Below are positions 33,577 to 42,152 of a stretch of 64,000 nucleotides of DNA, one piece after another. Each line of letters starts with the position of its first letter. Position 1 is the first letter of the stretch. Both the position numbers and the translations under genes were made by a program. The stretch comes from Bin107 sp965221655. Lineage in GTDB: Bacteria; UBA8248. The stretch covers positions 1 through 64,000 of the forward strand of contig OZ244906.1 in NCBI GenBank assembly GCA_965221655.1, written 5' to 3'. The notes under the pieces were generated by a model. That model was not told the DNA's origin. It worked only from the letters and a program-made list of their open reading frames with translations, and searched no databases.

Positions 33577-34530
33577 GTGACGCACGATTACCTTGCGCTC
33601 AGAGACCGTACCCAGGCGCGGGACCGCAGCCTCAGGGACAAGGTGATGACGCTCGAGGAAGCCTGTGCTTTCGTGGGCGACGGCGAGCACGTCTCCCTGG
33701 GCGGCTCCACGGCTTCGAGAACCCCGTTCGCCATGATCTGGGCGCTCATCCGCGCGCGCAAAAAAAACCTCTCCTTCTCGCGCAGCATCGTCTCCACCGA
33801 GGGCGACCTCATATTCGCTTCCGGCGTGGGAAGCCACATCCTGACCAGCTGGTTCAGCCAGGGAATCGTCTGGGGCGTTTCGCGCGTGATGCGCCATTTT
33901 ACCGAGAACGGACTCGCGCGCTTCGAGGAGTGGAGCCACATGTCGATCGGGCTCAGGTACAGGGCGGGGGCGATGGGCGTTCCCTTCATGCCGATGCGCT
34001 CGATGATGGGTTCCGACGTGGCGGGCAGGCTCGACGATCTCGAAGAGATGGCGTGCCCCTTTACGGGCGAGAAAGTTCTTCTGGTGCCCGCGCTGAACCC
34101 CGACGTCGCGCTGATTCACGTCCAGCGGTGCGACCCCTACGGCAACGCCCAGCTCGACGGCCTCACCTTCATGGACGTGGACATGGCGATGGCGGCGAAC
34201 CGCGTCATCCTCACGACCGAGCGCATCGTCTCGAACGATCAGATAAGAAGAGCGCCTGATCAGACGAAAATACCCTTCTTCACCGTCGACGCCGTGGTGG
34301 AGGCCCCCTACGGCTGCGCCCCGCACGAGTGCTACGGGGTGTACGAGCCGCTGTTCTCGCACATGGACGAATACGCGGAGCGCACGCGCAAGAACCCGCT
34401 GGAGGGTGTTGCGGCCTACCTGGAAGAATACTACTACGCGCCGAAGAGCTGGACGGAATACCTCGACCTCATCGGGCTCGATAACCTTCTGGATGCGTCC
34501 CGCAGGGGGAGGAGCATTTATGACGACTGA
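33577..34530 (+). CDS. CoA-transferase subunit A (glutaconate/3-oxoacid CoA-transferase family)
   Basis: 317 residues from the GTG at 33577 with GGAGAGG upstream. Family I CoA-transferase alpha subunit: EHVSLGGSTASRTPFAMIWA, then LIFASGVGSHILTSWF, then GLRYRAGAMGVPFMPMRSMM and GSDVAGRLDDLEEMACPFTG. Moves CoA between acyl-CoA and a free carboxylate; the sequence resembles the GctA-type branch. Its last 11 bases overlap subunit B. Likely activates the acid made by the upstream pathway enzymes. Confidence 0.9.
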   Translation: MTHDYLALRDRTQARDRSLRDKVMTLEEACAFVGDGEHVSLGGSTASRTPFAMIWALIRARKKNLSFSRSIVSTEGDLIFASGVGSHILTSWFSQGIVWGVSRVMRHFTENGLARFEEWSHMSIGLRYRAGAMGVPFMPMRSMMGSDVAGRLDDLEEMACPFTGEKVLLVPALNPDVALIHVQRCDPYGNAQLDGLTFMDVDMAMAANRVILTTERIVSNDQIRRAPDQTKIPFFTVDAVVEAPYGCAPHECYGVYEPLFSHMDEYAERTRKNPLEGVAAYLEEYYYAPKSWTEYLDLIGLDNLLDASRRGRSIYDD

Positions 34531-35293
34531 GACGAAGGACTTCACGGCGTCCGAGCTTTTGTGCGTCATGAGCGCGCGCGCGCTCGAGGACGGCCAGGTC
34601 GTCTTCGCCGGCGTGGGGATTCCTCTGCTGGCCGCCACGCTGGCCCAGCGCCTCCACGCGCCGGGCGTCACCATTCTCTTTGAGGGCGGCACCATCGGCC
34701 CCCACGTCGTGCCCGGCCAGCTCCCCCCGACGACGAACGAGCAGCGCTGCACGCGCAAGGCGAACATGCTGGTGAGCATCACCGAGGTGTTGCTCCTGCT
34801 CCAGCGCGGCTACGTGGACGTGGGCTTCATGGGCGGCGCGCAAATCGACCAGTACGGCAACCTGAACAGCTCCTTCATCGGCAGTGCCGATGCTCCCGCC
34901 GTGCGGCTGCCCGGCACGGGCGGGGGGAACGACATATCGAGCCTCACGAGGATGATCGTGGCGATGCCGCAGGAGGAGCGCCGCTTCGTGGAGAACGTGG
35001 ACTTCATCACCAGCCCCGGCTACCTGCGGGGGGGAGCCTCCAGGCGCGATGCGGGCCTGATAGCGGGCGGCATGTACCGCGTGGTGACCGACCTGGCGAT
35101 TCTCGGCTTCGACGAGGAGACGGGCCGGATGCGCGTCGAAGCCCTCCACCCGGGCGTAACGCCCGAACAGGTGCAGGAGAACACGGGCTTCGAGCTCCTC
35201 TTTGCGTCCTCGGTTCCGTTTACCGAGCCGCCCACGCAAGAAGAACTGGCCGCCCTGCGGCACCTGGATCCGGACCAGGTCTACACCGCATAA
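34520..35293 (+). CDS. CoA-transferase subunit B
   Basis: 257 residues from the ATG at 34520 with GGAGGAG six bases upstream, inside the end of subunit A. The catalytic Glu is most likely Glu55 in VTILFEGGTIGP, matching the position expected in GctB-type subunits. GYVDVGFMGGAQIDQYGNLN and VRLPGTGGGNDISSL are the usual core. It forms the heteromeric enzyme with subunit A. Confidence 0.9.
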   Translation: MTTETKDFTASELLCVMSARALEDGQVVFAGVGIPLLAATLAQRLHAPGVTILFEGGTIGPHVVPGQLPPTTNEQRCTRKANMLVSITEVLLLLQRGYVDVGFMGGAQIDQYGNLNSSFIGSADAPAVRLPGTGGGNDISSLTRMIVAMPQEERRFVENVDFITSPGYLRGGASRRDAGLIAGGMYRVVTDLAILGFDEETGRMRVEALHPGVTPEQVQENTGFELLFASSVPFTEPPTQEELAALRHLDPDQVYTA

Positions 35294-35305
35294 ACGGGAG
35301 CCTCC

Positions 35306-36571
35306 ATGAGCGCAGCGCACAGAGAGAAAATTCTGGCCCAGGTCGAGGCGCATCGTGAAGAAATCGTCTCTCTGCTCTCGACGCTCGTCCGCATACCGAG
35401 CGTAACGGGCGATGAGGGGGAGATTCAAAACTACATTGCAGATTTCGTGCGCGAGATGGGCCTGGAGGTGGACGTCTGGGAGTCGGACTGGGAGGAGCTC
35501 AAAAAGCACCCCGAATACGTGCCCGTAACGCGGGGCTACGAGGGGAGGCCGAACGTGGTCGCCGTGCTCAAGGGCGCGGGCGGGGGCAGGTCGCTTCTGC
35601 TCAACGGCCACACCGACACTGTGCCCAACGGCCCCGACGACGCCTGGGAGCACGGCCCGCTTTCGGCGGACATCGAGGACGGACGCCTCTACGGGCGCGG
35701 CGCTTCGGACATGAAGAGCGGGGTGGCGGCCATCATCATGGCGGCCAAGTGCTTCATGGCGGCGGGGCTGAAGCCCGGGGGCGACGTGATTCTCGACTTC
35801 GTGGTGGACGAGGAGTTGAGCGGCCACGGCACCTTGGACACCATTCTCAGAGGCTACTCGGCGGACGCCGGCATTTGCTGCGAGACGAGCGGAAACGCCA
35901 TCCAGCCCGGCTGCATCGGCAGAATCTGGTTCGAGATACTCGTGCGCGGCAAAGCGGCGGGCATCCAGCGCAGGTACCAGGGCGTGAACGCCATAGACCT
36001 GGGCTACAAGATCGTCCAGGCCGTGGCGGAGCTCGAGAAAAAACGCCTGGAGACCGTCTCCCACCCCCTGTACCCCAAAATCATCGATGCGATTCCCTGC
36101 ATGGTCGGCTCGATGGAGGCGGGCAGTTTTCCCAGCGCCTTCCCGGACACCTGCGTGCTCAAGGGCAGCCTCGCCACCGTGCCGGGCGAGGATCACGACG
36201 CGGCCAAACAAAGTCTGGTCGATCAGGTGGCCCAGGCGGCGCAGGAAGACCCCTGGATGCGGGATCATCCCCCCGAGGTTCGTTTCGTGGGGTATTATGC
36301 CGAATCCGCCGCGGTCGACGCCGACCACCCCATCGTCCACACCGTGGCGAACGCCTACCGGGAGGTGTCGGGCAAAACGCCCGAGATATCCGGACGCCAG
36401 GGGGCGGCGGACACGCGCTTTTTGAACGGCTTCGGCATCCCGACGGTCATTTTCGGGCCGGGTCCCACCACCCAGATGCACGCGAACAACGAGTGGGTGG
36501 CGGTGGAGGACGTCATCGACGCCACCAAGACGCTGGCCCTCGCCATCCTGGACTGGTGCGGGGCGGAGTAG
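35306..36571 (+). CDS. M20 family metallohydrolase (ArgE/DapE/CPG2-like)
   Basis: 421 residues; Zn-dependent amidase/peptidase. Metal motifs LLLNGHTDTVPNGPDD (His and Asp), YGRGASDMKSGVAA (bridging Asp), VVDEELSGHGTLDT (Glu pair, the first catalytic), CCETSGN (Glu) and TQMHANNEW (final His) are all present. Co-directional with the CoA-transferase (12 bp) and an LLM enzyme (16 bp), so it probably hydrolyses an N-acyl or carbamoyl intermediate. Substrate inferred from context only. Confidence 0.9.
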   Translation: MSAAHREKILAQVEAHREEIVSLLSTLVRIPSVTGDEGEIQNYIADFVREMGLEVDVWESDWEELKKHPEYVPVTRGYEGRPNVVAVLKGAGGGRSLLLNGHTDTVPNGPDDAWEHGPLSADIEDGRLYGRGASDMKSGVAAIIMAAKCFMAAGLKPGGDVILDFVVDEELSGHGTLDTILRGYSADAGICCETSGNAIQPGCIGRIWFEILVRGKAAGIQRRYQGVNAIDLGYKIVQAVAELEKKRLETVSHPLYPKIIDAIPCMVGSMEAGSFPSAFPDTCVLKGSLATVPGEDHDAAKQSLVDQVAQAAQEDPWMRDHPPEVRFVGYYAESAAVDADHPIVHTVANAYREVSGKTPEISGRQGAADTRFLNGFGIPTVIFGPGPTTQMHANNEWVAVEDVIDATKTLALAILDWCGAE

Positions 36572-36587
36572 GGGCGAGGAGAGCGAG

Positions 36588-37544
36588 ATGGCAGGAGCGG
36601 ACGTGAAATACGGAATCGCCATGCGGAATTTTACCGCGTATCCCGAACTCCCCGACGCGGCGGCACTCGTCGAATACGGCGTCGAGATGGAGGAGCTGGG
36701 CTTCGAGTCGCTCTGGGTGTGGGATCACATTCTCCTGGGCGTGGAGCCGCACTTCCCCATCATCGAGTCGCTCACGCTGCTCACGGCGGTGGCCGCGCGG
36801 ACGAGCCGCATCAGGCTCGGCACGGGCGTGCTCGTCCTGCCGCTGCGCAATCCCCTCGTGGCGGCGAAACAACTCTCGAGCATCGATCAGATATCGAACG
36901 GCCGCCTCATCGTCGGCATGGCGTCGGGCTGGTACAAGCGCGAGTTCGACGCCGTGGGGGTTCCCTTCGAAAAACGCGGCAACATCATGGACCAAAACAT
37001 CGAGATTCTCACGCGGCTGTGGACCGAGGACATGGTGCGCGCGGAATACGGCCCCTACAACCTGAGAAATTCCGTCATGTTCCCCAAGCCCGTGCAGCGC
37101 CCGCGCCCGCCGATTCTCATCGGCGGCTACGTGGACCGCGTGCTCAAGCGCGCGGGCGAGAAGGGAGACGGCTGGCTCACCTATTTCTACACGCCGGAGA
37201 GCTTCACGCGCTCCTGGGAGAAGGTGTGCCGCTTCGCCGAGGAGGCGGGCCGCGACCCCGGCGCGCTCGAGAGCACGAACCAGCTTCCCATCATGGTGGG
37301 GGCGTCGCGCGCCGAGGTGGAAGAGCCCATGAACGAGTGGCTCCGAACGGAGTGGGACTACGCCGCCTGGAGCGAGTCCACGGCCCAGAGCGCCATCATG
37401 GGAAGCGTGGAGGATTGCGTGGCGCAGCTGCAAGAACACGTCGCCACCGGCGTGGACCGGCTCATCTTCGTGCCCTACAAATACGAACGGGCGCAGGTAG
37501 AAGCCGTGGCGAAGGAAATCATCCCCCGCCTGCGGGCGGGCTAG
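36588..37544 (+). CDS. LLM class flavin/F420-dependent oxidoreductase
   Basis: 318 residues. Blocks LGFESLWVWDHILLGVEPHF, ARTSRIRLGTGVLVLPLRNP, and SSIDQISNGRLIVGMASGWY. Its form (WVWDH, GTGVLVLP) differs from the 22536/29994 pair and is the branch often predicted as F420-dependent. Within an operon after the M20 gene, 16 bp away, with GGGGCGAGGAGAGCGAG upstream. Confidence 0.9.
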   Translation: MAGADVKYGIAMRNFTAYPELPDAAALVEYGVEMEELGFESLWVWDHILLGVEPHFPIIESLTLLTAVAARTSRIRLGTGVLVLPLRNPLVAAKQLSSIDQISNGRLIVGMASGWYKREFDAVGVPFEKRGNIMDQNIEILTRLWTEDMVRAEYGPYNLRNSVMFPKPVQRPRPPILIGGYVDRVLKRAGEKGDGWLTYFYTPESFTRSWEKVCRFAEEAGRDPGALESTNQLPIMVGASRAEVEEPMNEWLRTEWDYAAWSESTAQSAIMGSVEDCVAQLQEHVATGVDRLIFVPYKYERAQVEAVAKEIIPRLRAG

Positions 37545-37627
37545 CGAGACTCCCGCGCTCGCGCGAAGAGGGCCGAAAGCCCTTCGGGTGGTCGGTGCAA
37601 CAGGGTTTTTCTTGGCGGAACTTGATC

Positions 37628-38683
37628 ATGGGCATCCAAAAAAGAGATTGGGATTCCTTCAGGCGCTGCTCGGAGAGCATCTTCGACGCCATCGGCGGCA
37701 CCCCTCTGGTGCGCCTGAACCGGGTGGCGGCGGACGTCTCCCCCGACGTCTACGCGAAACTCGAGTGGTACTCGCCCTCGGGCAGCCTGAAGGATCGCAT
37801 CTACTTCAACATGATCTCCAAGGCCGAGGAGCGCGGCGACCTGCGGGCGGGCATGACGGTGCTCGAGTGCTCCACCGGAAACGCAGGCATCGCCTGCGCG
37901 TTCGTCTCGGCGGTGAAGGGCTACCCCTGCATTGTGGTCATGCCCGAGGGAATGAGCGAGGAGCGCAAGAAGCTCATGCGCGCCTACGGGGCCGAGCTGG
38001 TGTTCACGCCGGGCGGGGAGAGCGACGTGGACCTCGCTTTGGAGGAGCTGGAGAAGGTTCGCGCGGCCTCGCCGGAGAGCTACTGGGTGCCCGCCCAGTT
38101 CGACAACCTCGACAACAACGAGGCGCACTACCTCACGACGGGGCCCGAAATCTGGGAGCAGCTCGACGGGCGCGTGGACGCTGTTGTCGCCTCGCAGGGA
38201 ACGGGCGGCTGGGTGAGCGGTGCGGGCAAATTCGTGCGCGAGCAAAACCCCGACGTGAAGCTCTACGCGGTGGAACCCCAGGAATGCCCCCTCCTGAGCC
38301 AAAGGGGCTGGGGGCCGCACGGCATCGAGGGCATCGGGGACGGCTTCGTGCCCAAAGCGCTCGACCTCTCCCTGCTTTCGGGCATCGTGACGACGACGAC
38401 GGAAGAATCCGTCGAAATGGCGCAGCGCCTCGCGCGCGAAGAGGGCATCTTCTGCGGCATCTCCTCGGGCTGCAACGTGGCGGCTGCCCTCAAGCTGGCG
38501 CGCAGGCACCCCGAACTCGGCAACGTCGTCACGAACGTGAACGATACCGGACAGCGCTACTTCACCACCGTCTTATGCGGGGAGGAGAAGCACGTCGATA
38601 TACCCGAACGCGACCACGAGGTCGACCCCTACAGCGCAGAGCAGTTGGATCGATACGCGCCGGAGTGGGAAATCATCACCTAG
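37628..38683 (+). CDS. Cysteine-synthase-like PLP-dependent enzyme
   Basis: 351 residues from the ATG at 37628; the open frame before it lies over the LLM gene. Fold type II PLP enzyme: SIFDAIGGTPLVRLN, PLP lysine in SPSGSLKDRIYFNM, and phosphate/substrate loop ECSTGNAGIACAF. SQGTGGWVSGAGKFVREQ and CGISSGCNVAAALKLA complete the PLP site. Normal cysteine synthase uses O-acetylserine; members in catabolic clusters often act as beta-replacing or beta-eliminating enzymes, and neither can be proven here. Ribosome binding site is weak. Confidence 0.85.
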   Translation: MGIQKRDWDSFRRCSESIFDAIGGTPLVRLNRVAADVSPDVYAKLEWYSPSGSLKDRIYFNMISKAEERGDLRAGMTVLECSTGNAGIACAFVSAVKGYPCIVVMPEGMSEERKKLMRAYGAELVFTPGGESDVDLALEELEKVRAASPESYWVPAQFDNLDNNEAHYLTTGPEIWEQLDGRVDAVVASQGTGGWVSGAGKFVREQNPDVKLYAVEPQECPLLSQRGWGPHGIEGIGDGFVPKALDLSLLSGIVTTTTEESVEMAQRLAREEGIFCGISSGCNVAAALKLARRHPELGNVVTNVNDTGQRYFTTVLCGEEKHVDIPERDHEVDPYSAEQLDRYAPEWEIIT

Positions 38684-38713
38684 AGCGCGCGACGAAACCC
38701 GTGGGTGAGCCAC

Positions 38714-39580
38714 ATGATTTATGTCCAGATTCTGATTAACAGCATCCTGCTGGGCGGTATATACGCCTGTATCGCGGTGGGTTTCTCGCTCGTCTGGGGC
38801 GTCATGAACATCCTGAACGTGTTGCACGGCACGTTCCTCATGCTGGGGGGCTACGTCACCTTCTGGATGTTCAGGCTCTACGGCGTGGACCCGTTTCTCT
38901 CCCTGCCGGTTTCGGCCGCCCTCATGTTCTGTGCGGGCTACGCGGCACAGCGCGGCCTCATCAACAAAATCGTGCGCGCGCCGATGTTCATGTCGCTCAT
39001 TCTCACCTTTGGTCTGCAGCTCATCGTCGTGCGGCTGGCGATATACTTCTTCACGGGCGATTTCCGCTCGGTGCAGCCCTCCTACGCGAGTTTTTCCATT
39101 CCCTTCCTGGGCGCCTCGGTTCCCTTCGTGCGGGTTTCGATCTTCGTGCTGGGCGTCTTGCTCACGGGAATCCTGTTCTGGTTCATGGGCAGGACGCGCA
39201 CGGGTCGGGCCATACGGGCGACGCGCATGGATTTGGACTCCGCCCAGCTCATGGGCGTGGACATCGGCAAGATATACGCCATCACCTACGGCATCGGCGC
39301 GGCGGTGGCCGCCGCGTCGGGCTCGCTCGTGAGCGTGGGCTTCGCCATATCGCCGGTGAGCGACGTGGAGTTTCTCTCAAAATCGTTCATCATCTGCACC
39401 ATCGGGGGGCTGGGCAACATCACGGGCGCACTCGCGGGGGGCCTCATCCTGGGACTCGCCGAGAATTTCGGGGCACTCTATCTCGGCCCCGGGCTGCAAA
39501 ACGCCATTGGCTACGTGTTGTTGATTCTGGTGCTCTTCCTCCGGCCTTCGGGTCTCATGGGCAGAAAGGGCTTCGAGTAA
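38714..39580 (+). CDS. livH: Branched-chain-type ABC transporter permease (LivH family)
   Basis: 288 residues from the ATG at 38714 (GTG at 38705 also in frame). IYVQILINSILLGGIYACIA with VGFSLVWGVMNILNVLHGTF is the classical LivH start. About eight membrane segments; FIICTIGGLGNITGALAGGL is the family end motif. First of five Liv-type genes with LivM, LivG, LivF and the binding protein, giving a complete importer for an amino acid or other carboxylate. Confidence 0.93.
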   Translation: MIYVQILINSILLGGIYACIAVGFSLVWGVMNILNVLHGTFLMLGGYVTFWMFRLYGVDPFLSLPVSAALMFCAGYAAQRGLINKIVRAPMFMSLILTFGLQLIVVRLAIYFFTGDFRSVQPSYASFSIPFLGASVPFVRVSIFVLGVLLTGILFWFMGRTRTGRAIRATRMDLDSAQLMGVDIGKIYAITYGIGAAVAAASGSLVSVGFAISPVSDVEFLSKSFIICTIGGLGNITGALAGGLILGLAENFGALYLGPGLQNAIGYVLLILVLFLRPSGLMGRKGFE

Positions 39581-39581
39581 G

Positions 39582-40565
39582 ATGTTCAGACCCTGGTCCA
39601 TCGTTCAGTGGCTCGCGGCGGGAGCGGGCGTGTTCGCCCTCGTGATCCTGCCCTCCTTTGTGGAGAACGACGAGATTCGCAAGTGGATGGACATTCTGAT
39701 GGTGGCCATCCTGGCGACGAGCTGGAACTTCATCGGCGGGCTGACGGGGTATCCCTCCTTCGCCCCCGCCGCCTTCTTCGGGCTGGGTGCGTACACGACG
39801 GCCATCCTGATGAACGCGGGCTGGAACTTCTTTCTCACCCTGGGCGTGGGCGCGGGTCTCAGCGCCCTGGTGGCGCTCGCCCTGGGAATCCCCATCCTGC
39901 GGCTGCGGGGGCACTACTTCGCCATCGCCACCTTCGGGGTGGCGGAGTTCTTTAGGGAATTGGCGGACAACCTGCGCATCACCGGCGGGGGAGACGGCAT
40001 CAACCTGCCCCAGATTACGGGGGGGCCGGACTACTTTACGCGCTTTTTCTACTTCTCCATGCTCGGGGTGGCCGTGCTCGCCTTTCTGACGCAGTATTTC
40101 GTCACGCGCCACAGGCTGGGCTACGGACTCGTCGCCATCCGCGAGAACGAGGACGCGGCGGCGATGACGGGGGTGGACACGACGAAGTACAAGATTATCG
40201 CCTTTGTCCTCTCGGCCGTCTTCCCGGCGATGGGGGGCGGCGTGTACGCCTATCGCGCGGCGTTTCTCGAGCCCATCGACGTCTTCGACGTCCTCTTCTC
40301 CATCAAGGCGATCGTGATGGCGATGCTCGGCGGCGTGGGGACGGTGATGGGCCCGCTCTTGGGCGCGCTGATGATGGAATATGTCACGGACTACCTCTGG
40401 GGGGCGTTCACGGAATTCCACAGCGTGTTCCTGGGAGTCATCATCGTGCTGGTTGTGCTGTTCATCCCCCGGGGGTTGATGGCTCTCGTCCAGGAGGTGC
40501 AACGCCGCGGGTGGGGGTCGCTGGGCCCGATTCTCAAGAGCAACATACAAAGGTTCAGGGTGTGA
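39582..40565 (+). CDS. livM: Branched-chain-type ABC transporter permease (LivM family)
   Basis: 327 residues, starts one base after the LivH stop. ILATSWNFIGGLTGYPSFAP, AAFFGLGAYTTAILMNAG, and LRLRGHYFAIATFGVAEFF are typical. IRENEDAAAMTGVDTTKYK is the conserved cytoplasmic loop. Its stop overlaps the LivG start by four bases, so the operon is translationally coupled. Confidence 0.93.
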   Translation: MFRPWSIVQWLAAGAGVFALVILPSFVENDEIRKWMDILMVAILATSWNFIGGLTGYPSFAPAAFFGLGAYTTAILMNAGWNFFLTLGVGAGLSALVALALGIPILRLRGHYFAIATFGVAEFFRELADNLRITGGGDGINLPQITGGPDYFTRFFYFSMLGVAVLAFLTQYFVTRHRLGYGLVAIRENEDAAAMTGVDTTKYKIIAFVLSAVFPAMGGGVYAYRAAFLEPIDVFDVLFSIKAIVMAMLGGVGTVMGPLLGALMMEYVTDYLWGAFTEFHSVFLGVIIVLVVLFIPRGLMALVQEVQRRGWGSLGPILKSNIQRFRV

Positions 40566-41329
40566 GCGAAATACTTCTCGAGGGCAGGGGCGTTACCAAG
40601 CGATTCGGTGGACTCACCGCCGTCTCGGGGGTGGACTTCACCGTCCGCGAAGGCGAGATACTGGGCGTCATCGGCCCCAACGGCGCGGGAAAGACCACGC
40701 TTCTCAACTGCATCACGGGCCTCGACCCGCTGAACGAGGGGGAGATTTTCTTCCGCGGTGAGCGCATCGAAGCGCTCAAGCCCCACGCCATCACGCGCAA
40801 GGGCGTCGCGCGGACGTTTCAGATCGTGCAGCCCTTTCCGGGCCTTGCCGTGCGCGACAACGTCGTCATGGGCGCGCTGTTCGGCTCCCAGAAATCGAAA
40901 AAAGAGGTCAGGCGCGCCCAGCGCCTCGCCGATGACATGCTCGCGTTCGTGGGGCTGGGGGAGAAGGCCGCGCAGCTCGCCTCCCAGCTCACGCTCGCCG
41001 AGCGCAAGCGTCTGGAGTTCGCCAAGTCCCTCGCCACCGAGCCCGACGTGCTGCTCCTTGACGAGGTGAACGCAGGCCTCAACGCGAAGGAGATCGAAAG
41101 CGCCATTTCGCTTATCCACCAGGTGCGCGAGCAGGGCGTTACCATTCTGGTCATCGAGCATCTCATGAAGGTGATCACCGACCTGTCGGATCGCGTCATC
41201 GTCCTCCACCACGGCGAGAAGATAGCCGAGGGCACGCCGCGCGAGGTGACGAGCGACGAGCAGGTCGTCAAGGCCTATCTGGGCGAGAAGTACGCGGCGA
41301 TGATGGCCAAACTGCAGGAGGAAGCATGA
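40562..41329 (+). CDS. livG: Branched-chain-type ABC transporter ATPase (LivG family)
   Basis: 255 residues from the GTG at 40562, overlapping LivM (GTGA). Walker A is GPNGAGKTTLL. The signature region LTLAERKRLEFAKSLA is the LivG form, which lacks the normal LSGGQ. Walker B is VLLLDEVNAGLN, with Val where most have Pro but the catalytic Glu kept. MSEILLEGRGVTKRFGGLTA is the proper N-terminus. Confidence 0.93.
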   Translation: MSEILLEGRGVTKRFGGLTAVSGVDFTVREGEILGVIGPNGAGKTTLLNCITGLDPLNEGEIFFRGERIEALKPHAITRKGVARTFQIVQPFPGLAVRDNVVMGALFGSQKSKKEVRRAQRLADDMLAFVGLGEKAAQLASQLTLAERKRLEFAKSLATEPDVLLLDEVNAGLNAKEIESAISLIHQVREQGVTILVIEHLMKVITDLSDRVIVLHHGEKIAEGTPREVTSDEQVVKAYLGEKYAAMMAKLQEEA

Positions 41330-42066
41330 GCTTGCGCGAGCCCCATGACGCGGCGAACCTCCTGGAGGTGCGCGGCCTGGCGGGCGGTTATGACGACGTG
41401 CAGATTCTCTGGGGGGTCGACCTCGACGTGCGCGAGGGCGAAATCGTCGCCATCGTGGGCAGCAACGGCGTGGGCAAGACCACGTTCCTCAGGATGCTCT
41501 CGGGCGTGCTCGCCCACACCGCGGGCACCATAACGCTGGCCGGCGAGTCTCTTGGTGGAATGGCGCCCCAGGACGTCGTCGCCAGGGGCATCTCCCACGT
41601 GCCCGAGGGGCGCAGGCTTTTTGCGGCGATGAGCGTGGAGGAGAACCTCCTCATGGGCGCCTACGCCCGCAACATGGCGGATCGGGAACTGGCGGCGGAC
41701 CTCGAGAGGGTCTATGGGTTTTTTCCGAGGCTGGCGGAACGCAAGTCCCAGTTGGCGGGCAGCATGTCCGGCGGAGAACAGCAGATGTGCGCGATCGCCC
41801 GGGGGTTGATGGCCCGCCCCAGGCTTTTGCTGCTCGACGAGCTCTCCCTGGGGCTCGCGCCCCGGCTGGTGGAGGAGTTGTGCGGCTTCGTGCGGCAGAT
41901 CAACGAGGAGGGCGTGGCCATCATCCTCGTGGAACAGGACGTGCTCACCGCGTTCGAGCTCGCAAGCCGCGCCTATGTCTTCGAGACGGGGCGCGTTACG
42001 ATTTCCGGCCCCTCGGAGGAGTTGCTGGCGAATCCGCAGGTGAAAACGGCGTATCTGGGCATGTAG
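41326..42066 (+). CDS. livF: Branched-chain-type ABC transporter ATPase (LivF family)
   Basis: 246 residues; ATGA overlap with LivG. Walker A is GSNGVGKTTFL. The signature is SMSGGEQQMCAIARGL. Walker B is LLLLDELSLGLAP. HVPEGRRLFAAMSVEENLLM is the LivF hallmark block. Completes the ATPase pair of the importer. Confidence 0.94.
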   Translation: MSLREPHDAANLLEVRGLAGGYDDVQILWGVDLDVREGEIVAIVGSNGVGKTTFLRMLSGVLAHTAGTITLAGESLGGMAPQDVVARGISHVPEGRRLFAAMSVEENLLMGAYARNMADRELAADLERVYGFFPRLAERKSQLAGSMSGGEQQMCAIARGLMARPRLLLLDELSLGLAPRLVEELCGFVRQINEEGVAIILVEQDVLTAFELASRAYVFETGRVTISGPSEELLANPQVKTAYLGM

Positions 42067-42152
42067 CCCGTTTTGGTATACGGTTTGAGGGCGAGAACGT
42101 CAGGTTTATCCATTGCGGCGGGGGCGCACCCAACCATGGAGGGAGGAAGAAA

